Shown in pieces: positions 44,303-52,123 of a stretch of 64,000 nt of DNA. Below the pieces are notes generated by a model. It saw only the letters and a list, made by a program, of their open reading frames with translations, had not been told where the DNA came from and made no database searches. The stretch is taken from contig NZ_AVFL01000005.1 in assembly GCF_000576635.1 (NCBI RefSeq), positions 62,001-126,000 of the forward strand, given 5' to 3'. Each line of letters starts with the position of its first letter. Position 1 is the stretch's first letter. This DNA is from Skermanella stibiiresistens SB22. Lineage in GTDB: Bacteria > Pseudomonadota > Alphaproteobacteria > Azospirillales > Azospirillaceae. The translations under genes and the position numbers were made by a program.

Positions 44303-44437
44303 ATGCGCTCGCGGTTACTGGCGGTGCTGTGCGCCGTCGCGGTTTTCTTGCCGTCCCTCGCTTTCGCCCATTCCGGCGGGCTGGATCGGAATGGCTGCCA
44401 TCACGATCGGAAGAAAGGGACGTATCACTGCCATTGA
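44303..44437 (+). CDS. Tiny secreted His/Cys-rich protein (YHYH-like motif)
   Basis: A 44-residue product. Residues 1-22 form a signal peptide (basic MRSR, then LLAVLCAVAVFLPSLAFA) and the mature peptide HSGGLDRNGCHHDRKKGTYHCH carries two Cys and five His. The pattern HSGGLDxxGCHxxRKxGxYHCH is a known small domain of bacterial exported proteins, often linked to metal binding. AGGAG lies seven bases before the ATG. The short length makes it easy to overlook. I infer periplasmic metal binding only from composition. Confidence 0.78.
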   Translation: MRSRLLAVLCAVAVFLPSLAFAHSGGLDRNGCHHDRKKGTYHCH

Positions 44438-44661
44438 GGGGAGCGCCCCACTGTGGTGAGGTCGCCATGCACACCTGTTTGGGCCAGTGGCTGCGCAGTG
44501 CTGAATGGGCGATCCCATGAAATAGAAAGATGACGTAGGTAACCATCATCGCCCTTGCAACATACGGGAGCATGTCCGCTGGCACGCTGCCGTTCCTGAC
44601 GCTTTTTTCTTGCGCCACCCTGTGCGATGCTCGAGAAGACCAAGAACCAGGGTGAATTGAA

Positions 44662-45174
44662 ATGAGAATTTCAGTTTTGAAAAGCTGGTTGCCGCACTGC
44701 CCCGGTTGGATCCAGACCTTCGTAGCTTTGTGGCTGGCATATATTTCTTACTTAACACTTCCTCAAATTCTTGATGTATACCAAGCCAAGGAAGAGGCCG
44801 CAGCCAAAAGGCAAGAGGTCGCGGCTGCTAACGAAAAACTATCTTCCTTCAAGAAGGAGAAGGAGGAAATACTGCTCACGCTTGAAACCAAGATCAAGCA
44901 GGCTGAAACATACAAAAAGCACCTTGCGGATTTGACCGTGACCGCAAGGAAAGTTATCGATCAAGCCGACGTTGAGCTGCAACGGCGGATAAAATTGCTG
45001 GAGATCGTCAAGGGGCAATCGGCCGGGTCCTTTGATCCGGTAAATGGCATGACCACCGCTGATCTTGACAAGCTCATAGCTCAGGTCAACACCGCCAAGC
45101 TCGAGATGCAGGTGACCAAGCAGCATCTATATGGACTTGCCCTCGACTTGGGGATTCCTCTGCCGACGCAGTGA
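44662..45174 (+). CDS. Membrane-anchored coiled-coil protein, unknown
   Basis: A 170-residue product. One hydrophobic segment (about residues 16-36, FVALWLAYISYLTLPQIL) is followed by a charged, heptad-like stretch rich in Lys, Glu and Ala (about 40-115), then a shorter helical end. The layout resembles small membrane-anchored coiled-coil proteins. AGGGTGA precedes the ATG. Codon use is less GC-biased than the surroundings, in keeping with the accessory stretch. Function unknown. Confidence 0.65.
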   Translation: MRISVLKSWLPHCPGWIQTFVALWLAYISYLTLPQILDVYQAKEEAAAKRQEVAAANEKLSSFKKEKEEILLTLETKIKQAETYKKHLADLTVTARKVIDQADVELQRRIKLLEIVKGQSAGSFDPVNGMTTADLDKLIAQVNTAKLEMQVTKQHLYGLALDLGIPLPTQ

Positions 45175-45332
45175 CCGCATCCCCAGGGCACGACACTTGG
45201 AACCCGCGATCGGGTCTGGTCGACCGCCTTGGGTTTGTGGCGGTGCTCCCTTGGAGGCCGGGATGGGGGGCGTCCCTGGCGTCGCGGGGGTGTGTGGTTT
45301 GAATTGGGGGATTGGCGATTTCGCGGGAGGCG

Positions 45333-46040
45333 TCAGACGGAGTCGCCCGAGTCGAAGCCGCCATCGTCGGGGGTGAAGTCGGGGCCGCCGTCGTCGTAAC
45401 TGGGGTCGTAGCTGGCGTCGGTGTCGTCGGCGCCATGGTCCACGGGGGCGGCGGGGTCGTCGTCGGGGTAGTAGTTGTTGATCACGGTTTCGCTGATGGC
45501 GGGCTGGTCGGGGATGCCGCTCAGGATGCCGTCGGCGTGGTGGCCGAACATGGAACGGATGCCTTCGAACAGCAGGGCGCCGCCCGCGACGCCGGCCGCC
45601 GTGGTCGCGGCGGAGCGGAGGAAACTGGGAGCGGCTCCGAATTGGGCCTGGGGTTGGGCCTGGAGTTGGGGTTGCGGCTGGTATCCGCCATACGGGGGCG
45701 GGGCATAGTCGGGTCTCGCGTAGCCGCCGGTTTGGGCGCCCGGTTGGTTGGCGGCTTGGCCCCAGGGGCCGGCCGCGCGGTCGCCCAGGAAGCTGGTTCG
45801 CGGCTGGGGGCGGGAGTTGGCGGTGGCGAGGCGCGTTTCCAGGTCGGCGATGCGGGACTGCGCCTGATTCAGCGCCATGTCCTGGATCAGCACCGTCTGC
45901 ACCAGCCGATAGGGCGCATCGGGCTGCGCCGCCAGGGCTTGGCGGATCAGGGCCTCGGCCTCGGGGTCCTTGGGGTCGCCGCCGGTCCTCGCCAAACGAT
46001 CCAGCAGCGAGGTGATCAGCTCTTTTTCACGCGGTGTCAT
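45333..46040 (-). CDS. DUF2076 family protein
   Basis: A 235-residue product. MTPREKELITSLLDRLARTG and AQSRIADLETRLA form the helical N-terminal DUF2076 domain; a Gln/Pro/Tyr-rich linker follows (about 85-140), then GGALLFEGIRSMFGHH (about 155-170, glycine-rich amphipathic segment) and a very acidic Asp-rich tail. GGAGGG lies six bases before ATG at 46040. Members are periplasmic or membrane-linked proteins of unknown role. It ends the accessory stretch; the next gene leftward-coded is the block 2 permease, 72 bp upstream on the same strand. Confidence 0.88.
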   Translation of the reverse strand: MTPREKELITSLLDRLARTGGDPKDPEAEALIRQALAAQPDAPYRLVQTVLIQDMALNQAQSRIADLETRLATANSRPQPRTSFLGDRAAGPWGQAANQPGAQTGGYARPDYAPPPYGGYQPQPQLQAQPQAQFGAAPSFLRSAATTAAGVAGGALLFEGIRSMFGHHADGILSGIPDQPAISETVINNYYPDDDPAAPVDHGADDTDASYDPSYDDGGPDFTPDDGGFDSGDSV

Positions 46041-46111
46041 GGTGAACCCTCCCGAATGGTGTCCGATCAAGACGTGGGCACGCGTCGGGAGGGGTTCACG
46101 TTAACAATTTT

Positions 46112-47104
46112 TCATCGACGGCCGGGTTTTCCGGCGGCGCCGGCCAGCGCCAGCACGGCGATGATGACGCCGCCCTGGATGATCTCCTGCGTGCCGCCGG
46201 GCAGGCCGGCGATCTGCATGGTGGTGACGATCAGCACCAGCAGGACGGAGCCGAACAGGGTTCCCAGCGCGGTCGCGGAGCCGCCGAAGATCAGGGTGCC
46301 GCCCAGCACCACGGCGCCGACCGATTGCAGCAGGAAGGGGCTTCCCATGTCCAGGAAGGCGCCGCCGGCCCGCGCCGCCAGCAGGGCTCCCGTCAGGCCC
46401 GCCGCGGCGCCGCTGGTCAGGAAGGCGATGGCGACGATGCGGGCCGCCGGCAGGCCGGCCAGTTCCGCCGCTCGCTGGTTCTGGCCGACGGCGGACAGCG
46501 CCCGGCCGAACACGGTGCGGCGCAGGACGAAGGCGCAGAGCAGGGTCGCCGCCAGGGCGGCCAGGACGATCACCGGGACCCCGGCGACGCGGCCGGTGGC
46601 GAACCACGCCAGCGCCGGGCTGACCTGATAAGTCGAGAAGGAACGGTTGGCGAGCAGGGTTCCGGTCGCCAGGACGTAGCCGGTCGCCAGCGTCGCGATC
46701 ATCGCGGGGATGCGCAGCCACAGCACCAGCGCCGCGTTGACCGCTCCCACCGCCAAGCCGACGGCGGTGACGGCCAGGATTCCGACCGGCAGCAGGGCGT
46801 TGGAGCCGTCGATGATGTTGACCGACAGGAAGGCGGTCAGGGTGATGACGCTGGGGATCGACAGGTCGATGTTGCCGCGGCCGGTCGTCACCACGATCAT
46901 CTGGCCCAGCGCCGGAAACAGCAGGAAGGCGGCGGACGAGACCACGCCCGACATGCTTTGCAGGCTGAGGCGCGAGGTCAGAGCACCCAGCACCAGCCAC
47001 AGAACGGCGATGCCGATCAGCGACCAGATCCAGCGGCGGGTTTCGACCCAGTGGAGGAAGGAGGATTGTCCGGTGGACCGGTGGGTATTCGGAACGGCTG
47101 TCAT
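46112..47104 (-). CDS. Sugar ABC transporter permease (RbsC-like), importer 2
   Basis: A 330-residue membrane protein with ribose-type permease segments: FPALGQMIVVTTGRGNIDLSIPSVITL near residue 70, RIPAMIATLATGYVLATG, and GAVVLGGTLIFGGSATALGTLFGSVLL. The family's usual GIDLS appears as GNIDLS. Its ATG overlaps the stop of the fused ATPase-permease gene (ATGA). It is the last gene of the leftward importer 2 operon and pairs with the permease half of the fusion. Confidence 0.92.
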   Translation of the reverse strand: MTAVPNTHRSTGQSSFLHWVETRRWIWSLIGIAVLWLVLGALTSRLSLQSMSGVVSSAAFLLFPALGQMIVVTTGRGNIDLSIPSVITLTAFLSVNIIDGSNALLPVGILAVTAVGLAVGAVNAALVLWLRIPAMIATLATGYVLATGTLLANRSFSTYQVSPALAWFATGRVAGVPVIVLAALAATLLCAFVLRRTVFGRALSAVGQNQRAAELAGLPAARIVAIAFLTSGAAAGLTGALLAARAGGAFLDMGSPFLLQSVGAVVLGGTLIFGGSATALGTLFGSVLLVLIVTTMQIAGLPGGTQEIIQGGVIIAVLALAGAAGKPGRR

Positions 47105-49581
47105 TCGGCGGACTCCCGGCGTTCCAGCAGGGTGCGGAGGCCGAGGATGGCGACCAGCAACAGGCCTTGGACGGCGGCGTTGTAGTCGGTGCTGACGCCC
47201 AGGAAGCTGAGCAGCGAGCCGATCAGCGACAGGGTGACGGCGCCCGCCACCACTCCCGGCGCCGAGATGGTGCCGCCCAGCAGGTGGCAGCCGCCGATCA
47301 CCACGGCGGCGATGCTCAGCAGGGTGAAGCCGCTGCCGGCGTTGATGTCGCTGGCGGTGGTGATCGCGGTCAGCGCCAGCCCGGCCATCATGGCGAAGAC
47401 GCCGGCGATGACGTAGCGCAGCATGGTGTGGCGGAGCGCCGACCAGCCGCCTTGCGACAGGGCGGCGGCGTTGTTGCCGAAGCCGCGCAGGACGACGCCC
47501 AGGCGGGAGCGGTCGACCAGCAGGCCGCAAACCCCGGCGGCCAGGATCAGCAGGAGCGAGGTCGGCAGGCCGGGGATCTGCCACGCGACCGCCGCCATCA
47601 GCCAGTCCGGCGCCATGCCTCCCGGCGCCGATTGCAGCGTGTAGCCGCAGCCGAGCCAGATGAAGCTGGCGCCCAGCGTCACGACGATGGCGGGGATGCG
47701 GCGCCGTTCGATCAGCGCGCCGATGATGGCGTAGCCGCCGATCCCGGCCGCCAGCAGGACCACGCCAAGGGCCGGCTGGTCGGTCAGGACGGTGGCGCCA
47801 ACGACGTTGACCAGACCGGCGAAGGCGCCGATCCCAAGGTCGATCTGGCTGCCGCCGACGACGAACATCTGCGCCAGGGCTATCAGCACCAGCGGCACCG
47901 CCGAGCTGAGCAGCAGGTCGATGCCGAACAGGCTGGCCGAGGCGGGGTTGAGCGTCGCCAGGGCGGCGCAGACGGCGGCGAGGCTGATCAGGGGGATGAC
48001 GCTGGTCAGGCGGTCGGCGGCGCGGTGGGGGGATCGGGGGGGTGCGGCCGGGGCTGCCGGGGTTGGCGTGGCGCTCGTCTTCTCATGCCCGGTCTTCTCG
48101 TGGAGGAAGGCGGTGTCGACGATGCTTTCCTCGGAGATTTCGGCGCCGACCAGTTCGCGGACGATGGCTCCCTTGTGGAAGACCAGCACGCGGGTGCATT
48201 CCAGAAGCTCGATGTCCTCGGTGCTGTACCAGACCACCACGGCGCCGGCCTCGGCGGTCTGGCGGACGACGCGGTAGAAGTCGTGCTTGGACGCCACGTC
48301 GACGCCGCGCGTCGGGTCGTCCAGCAGCAGGATGTCGGACTGGCGCGCCAATGCTCGGGCGACCAGGGCCTTTTGCTGGTTGCCGCCGCTGAGGTGGAGC
48401 ACGTTGGACGACAGGCGGCCGGGGTCCAGGCGCAGGCGCTCGGCCCAGTGACGTCCGGTCTCGGTTTCCGCCTCGGTCGAGACGATCGAGGCGAGCGGAC
48501 GGCGCGACAGGGCTCCGATGCTGATGTTGGACAGCACCGTCCATTGCGGGAACACGCCCTCGCGCTGGCGGTCGCCCGAGACGAAGCCGGCGTCGGGGTT
48601 GTCCAGGCGGATGCGGTGGAGCTGGGTACGCTGGCCGCTGCCCTCCAAACCGGCGAAGCCGACGATGTCGCCAGCGTGGAGCGTGATGTCGTGCCCCAGC
48701 GGCGCGGTGACCGGGCCCGTGATGCGGAGGATCTCGCGGCCGGCTTCGGTTTGGCTGGAGGTGGCGGCGGTGCGGCCGGCCTCTCCCCCCATCAACTCGA
48801 CCAGGGCGTGGACGGTGAAGGCGTCGGCCCCGCCCTCGCGCGTCACGCGGCCATTCCGCATGACGACGACGCGGGACGCGATCTCCAACACCTCGCGGAG
48901 CTTGTGGCTGATGAAGATGAAGGCGATGCCCTTGGCGGTACTTCGGCGGACGAAGTCCTGGAGTTGGGCGGCGCGACCGGCGTCGAGCGAGGAGGTCGGC
49001 TCGTCCAGGATCAGCAGCCTCAGGTTCGGGTCGCGGGCGGCCCGGGCGATCTCGACCATCTGGCGCTGACCCAGGGCCAGATCGGACAGGCGGGCGTCGA
49101 CGTCGATGCCGCTGTCGGGGAACACCGCGTCGATCCCGGCGCGGGCCAGCTTCCGATAGCGCCCCCGCCAGAGCGGGGAGCCCCAAGGGGTTCCTGCCGC
49201 GGCGCTGGGGTCCTCCAGGTAGAAGTTCTCGGCCACCGTCAGGTTGACGCAGAGCGACAGTTCCTGGAAGACGATGCGGATGCCGCGGCGGCGGGCCTCG
49301 GTCGGGCTCCAGTCGGGGAAGGCGACGGGGGTGCCGCCGAGGGTCAGGGTGCCGCTATCGGGTTCGGTCACGCCGCACAGCACGCGCATCAGCGTGCTCT
49401 TGCCGGCGCCATTGGCGCCGATCAGGCCGATCACGGCGCCGGGCGGCACGGCCAGCGAGACGTCGTCGTTGGCGGTGGTCGGGCCGAAGGTCCGGGTGAT
49501 GTGGTCGAGCGCCACCACGGGAGGGGTGGTGGCGCTGGCCGGGACGGTGTCGGGCTTCTCGCTCAGCGCCGGGTATGCCAT
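47101..49581 (-). CDS. Fused sugar ABC transporter ATPase and permease, importer 2
   Basis: One 826-residue frame joins two proteins that are normally separate. Residues about 1-490 are a tandem RbsA-like ATPase: Walker A GANGAGKST near residue 57, LALGQRQMVEIARAA, LLILDEPTSSLDAG, then LSGGNQQKALVARAL and LLLDDPTRGVDVASK. A Pro/Ala-rich linker (about 490-520, SATPTPAAPAAPP) leads into an RbsC-like permease (about 524-826) with FVVGGSQIDLGIGAFAGL and VIGGCHLLGGTISAPGVV. There is no break in frame, so this looks like a natural fusion. It fixes a 1:1 ratio of ATPase and this permease; the second permease follows at once. Confidence 0.9.
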   Translation of the reverse strand: MAYPALSEKPDTVPASATTPPVVALDHITRTFGPTTANDDVSLAVPPGAVIGLIGANGAGKSTLMRVLCGVTEPDSGTLTLGGTPVAFPDWSPTEARRRGIRIVFQELSLCVNLTVAENFYLEDPSAAAGTPWGSPLWRGRYRKLARAGIDAVFPDSGIDVDARLSDLALGQRQMVEIARAARDPNLRLLILDEPTSSLDAGRAAQLQDFVRRSTAKGIAFIFISHKLREVLEIASRVVVMRNGRVTREGGADAFTVHALVELMGGEAGRTAATSSQTEAGREILRITGPVTAPLGHDITLHAGDIVGFAGLEGSGQRTQLHRIRLDNPDAGFVSGDRQREGVFPQWTVLSNISIGALSRRPLASIVSTEAETETGRHWAERLRLDPGRLSSNVLHLSGGNQQKALVARALARQSDILLLDDPTRGVDVASKHDFYRVVRQTAEAGAVVVWYSTEDIELLECTRVLVFHKGAIVRELVGAEISEESIVDTAFLHEKTGHEKTSATPTPAAPAAPPRSPHRAADRLTSVIPLISLAAVCAALATLNPASASLFGIDLLLSSAVPLVLIALAQMFVVGGSQIDLGIGAFAGLVNVVGATVLTDQPALGVVLLAAGIGGYAIIGALIERRRIPAIVVTLGASFIWLGCGYTLQSAPGGMAPDWLMAAVAWQIPGLPTSLLLILAAGVCGLLVDRSRLGVVLRGFGNNAAALSQGGWSALRHTMLRYVIAGVFAMMAGLALTAITTASDINAGSGFTLLSIAAVVIGGCHLLGGTISAPGVVAGAVTLSLIGSLLSFLGVSTDYNAAVQGLLLVAILGLRTLLERRESAE

Positions 49582-49595
49582 GCGACTGCGCGACC

Positions 49596-50648
49596 TTACT
49601 TCGCCGGGGCCTGGAGCAGCGTCTTCTGGACCCAGTCCTGGCTGAAGGACGGGCTGACGATGGTGCCGGGCGGCATCTTCAGGTACTCGTCGAGGTTCTT
49701 CTCGTCCACGACGGCGACCGGCATGGTCATCGTCCGGGGCGGCTTGGCGCCCTTCGCCATCTCGTAGGCCAGCCAGAAGGCGGCGCCGCCGATGCCGGGC
49801 GTGGTGTTCATGGAGACGGTGGAATAGCCGTCCTTGCGGTTCCGCTCGCTCCACCACTGGATGAAGTTGGAGCTGCCGCCGCCGCTGATGATCGGCATCT
49901 TGTCGGCGTAGGCGCCGCCATACTGCTCGAACGCCTGGGCGATGCCGAAGTCGTCTCCCCCGCCCTGCCCCAGCACGGCGTCGACATGCGGCAGGCTGGG
50001 CAGCACGTTGGCGACGGCGGACTGGGCGACCGAGGTGGTCGCCTGACCATAGACGGTGGCGACGGTCTTGATGCCGGGGAACTCCTTCAGCGCCTCGGTC
50101 TGGCCCTTGTACATGTCGTTGTCGGGGGCGGAGCCCTTGACGCCGCGCACGATGATGATGTTGCCCTTGCCGCCGAGCCGCTTGGCGATCTCGCGCGCCA
50201 TGTCGCCCTGGTACTGGACGAAGTCGAAGCCCAGCGTGTTGGCGCAGGGGGCCGAGACGATGCTGTCGAACGCCACGACCTTGACGCCGGCCTGGCAGGC
50301 CTTCTGGATCGTGCCGTTGAGCGCCGATTCCGACGCCGCGTCGATCGCGATGACATCGACCTTGCGCAGGATCAGATCGGCCATCTGGCTCATCTGCTGG
50401 TTGGTCGTGCCGTCGCCGTTGACGATGATGTAGTCCTGGATCTTGCCATCCTGCTTGGCCTGCTTGGCGGCCTCCTCGAAGCTCTCCACCATCTGGTGGC
50501 GCCAGGTGTTGCCATAGTAGGAGTTGGACAGCGCTATCACCGGCTTGTCCGGCGAGGCTTGGGCGCCGCCGTGCGGCAGGGATGTGAGCGTCAGGATCGC
50601 GGCCGCCGCGATCATCGCGCGGCTCGAACGGGCCAGGGGCTTCTTCAT
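49596..50648 (-). CDS. Sugar ABC transporter, periplasmic binding protein, importer 2
   Basis: A 350-residue ribose-type binding protein with a Sec signal peptide (about residues 1-31, MKKPLARSSRAMIAAAAILTL...AQA). The mature part has PVIALSNSYYGNTWRHQMVESFEEAAKQ and DVIAIDAASESALNGTIQKACQAGV, characteristic of this fold. It heads the leftward operon binding protein, ATPase-permease fusion, permease. Operator site C lies 85 bp upstream. It diverges from the RuBisCO-like gene, sharing a 206-bp control region. Ligand unknown; an apiose-derived compound is the best guess. Confidence 0.9.
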   Translation of the reverse strand: MKKPLARSSRAMIAAAAILTLTSLPHGGAQASPDKPVIALSNSYYGNTWRHQMVESFEEAAKQAKQDGKIQDYIIVNGDGTTNQQMSQMADLILRKVDVIAIDAASESALNGTIQKACQAGVKVVAFDSIVSAPCANTLGFDFVQYQGDMAREIAKRLGGKGNIIIVRGVKGSAPDNDMYKGQTEALKEFPGIKTVATVYGQATTSVAQSAVANVLPSLPHVDAVLGQGGGDDFGIAQAFEQYGGAYADKMPIISGGGSSNFIQWWSERNRKDGYSTVSMNTTPGIGGAAFWLAYEMAKGAKPPRTMTMPVAVVDEKNLDEYLKMPPGTIVSPSFSQDWVQKTLLQAPAK

Positions 50649-50732
50649 TGCGGTCTCCTCCCACGGGTTGTCGGCACGGCCTTATCGTCACGGGGATCTC
50701 CCAGGATATGGACGGCGGCCGTTTATGGAGCG

Positions 50733-50747
50733 ATCATCATACCAGTT
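50733..50747 (-). promoter_or_regulatory. Operator site C, upstream of importer 2
   Basis: The minus strand reads AACTGGTATGATGAT; the TATGAT within it fits a -10 box for the leftward importer 2 operon. Identical over 14 bases to site D, which lies 56 bp away and points the other way. Confidence 0.62.
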
Positions 50748-50786
50748 TGGCCTGGACGCAAGATGGTTTGTCATCGAATATCCCGC

Positions 50787-50818
50787 TTGCGGCGGATCGG
50801 TGAACTGGTATGATGAGT
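50787..50818 (+). promoter_or_regulatory. Promoter with operator site D, upstream of the RuBisCO-like gene
   Basis: TTGCGG (50787-50792) and TATGAT (50809-50814) are 16 bp apart, and AACTGGTATGATGAGT (50803-50818) overlays the -10. A bound repressor would block polymerase here. The start codon of the RuBisCO-like gene is 37 bp downstream. Confidence 0.62.
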
Positions 50819-50854
50819 ACATAAGAAGAGGACATCAGGGAGCCGGAACGCACG

Positions 50855-52123
50855 ATGACCGCGCAGCGCATCACCGCGACATACCGCATCGAGACAGCTT
50901 ACCCGCTTCAGGAAGCGGCCGAAACGATGGCCGGCGAGCAATCGACCGGAACGTTCATCCGGCTGCCCGGCGAAACCGACGAGATGCGCGAGCTTTATGG
51001 CGCCCATATCGAGCGGCTGACCGAGCTTGGCGAGGTCGAGGAGCCGTCGCTGCCGGGGGCGGGCGTGCCCAAGGGCTCGGGCGGCAAGCCGGTGTGGCGC
51101 CGGGCCGAGGTCGAGCTGTCGTGGTCGCTGGACAATTTCGGGCCGTCGCTGCCCAACCTGGTGGCGACCGTGGCCGGCAACCTGTTCGAGCTGCGGCCGT
51201 TCAGCGGGCTGCGGCTGCTGGACATCGGCTTGCCGGAAGCCTTCGCCGCCCGCTATCCCGGCCCGAAGTTCGGCGTCGAGGGCACGCGGCGGCTGTCGGG
51301 TGTGGAAGGCCGGCCGCTGATCGGCACCATCATCAAGCCGAGCGTCGGCATGGGCCCGGAGGCGACCGCCGAGGTCGCGCGGGTGCTGTGCGAGGCCGGC
51401 ATCGACTTCATCAAGGATGACGAGCTCCAGGCCGACGGGGCGCATTGCCCGTTCGAGGCGCGGGCCCGCGCCGTCATGCGGGTGATCGAGGATCAGGCGC
51501 AGCGGACCGGCAAGAAGACGATGTTCGCCTTCAACATCACCGGCGATCTGGACGAGATGCGGCGGCGGCACGATCTGGTGCTGGAACTGGGCGGCACCTG
51601 CGTCATGGCGAGCCTGAACTCGGTCGGCGTCGTCGGCATGGTCGAGCTGGGGCGCTTCAGTCAGTTGCCGATCCACGCCCACCGCAACGGCTGGGGATAC
51701 CTGTCGCGGTCGCAGGAGCTGGGCTGGTCCTATGTGGCGTGGCAGAAGATCTGGCGCTTGGCCGGCGCCGACCACATGCATGTCAACGGGCTCCAGAACA
51801 AGTTCTGCGAGAGCGACGAGAGTGTCATCGCCTCGGCCAAGGCGTGCCTGACGCCGATGTTCGAGAGCAAGCCCTGCACCGTGATGCCGGTGTTCTCATC
51901 GGGCCAGTCGGCGCGGCAGGCCCCTGGAACCTACGCGGCGCTGGGCTCGTCCGACCTGATCTTCGCGGCGGGCGGCGGCATCATGGGCCATCCGGACGGC
52001 CCGGCCGCCGGGTTCGCCAGTCTCCGCGAATCGTGGGAAGCGGCGCTGAAGGGCATTCCGCTGGACGAATACGCCCGCGATCACCCGGCGTTGGCGAAGG
52101 CCCTGACGGCCTACGCGTCATGA
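50855..52123 (+). CDS. RuBisCO-like protein, 3-oxoisoapionate-4-phosphate processing enzyme (OiaT or OiaX)
   Basis: A 422-residue member of the RuBisCO large-subunit superfamily. The metal-binding trio is intact: carbamate Lys187, Asp189 and Glu190 in GIDFIKDDE. Lys161 (IIKPS), His276 and Arg277 (HAHRNG) match other active-site positions, but the usual loop-6 GK is replaced by VNGLQNKF, so it is not a CO2-fixing enzyme. Next to oiaK, apnO and a TRAP transporter it fits the apionate pathway enzymes: OiaX (decarboxylase giving L-erythrulose 1-phosphate) or OiaT (transcarboxylase/hydrolase giving 3-phosphoglycerate and glycolate). No erythrulose-phosphate isomerase genes lie in the window, which mildly favours OiaT. 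Confidence 0.88.
   Translation: MTAQRITATYRIETAYPLQEAAETMAGEQSTGTFIRLPGETDEMRELYGAHIERLTELGEVEEPSLPGAGVPKGSGGKPVWRRAEVELSWSLDNFGPSLPNLVATVAGNLFELRPFSGLRLLDIGLPEAFAARYPGPKFGVEGTRRLSGVEGRPLIGTIIKPSVGMGPEATAEVARVLCEAGIDFIKDDELQADGAHCPFEARARAVMRVIEDQAQRTGKKTMFAFNITGDLDEMRRRHDLVLELGGTCVMASLNSVGVVGMVELGRFSQLPIHAHRNGWGYLSRSQELGWSYVAWQKIWRLAGADHMHVNGLQNKFCESDESVIASAKACLTPMFESKPCTVMPVFSSGQSARQAPGTYAALGSSDLIFAAGGGIMGHPDGPAAGFASLRESWEAALKGIPLDEYARDHPALAKALTAYAS

Noticed and set aside
47167-49767. An 866-codon plus-strand frame opposite importer 2
   Set aside because: Antisense shadow of the fused ATPase-permease; no recognisable domain.
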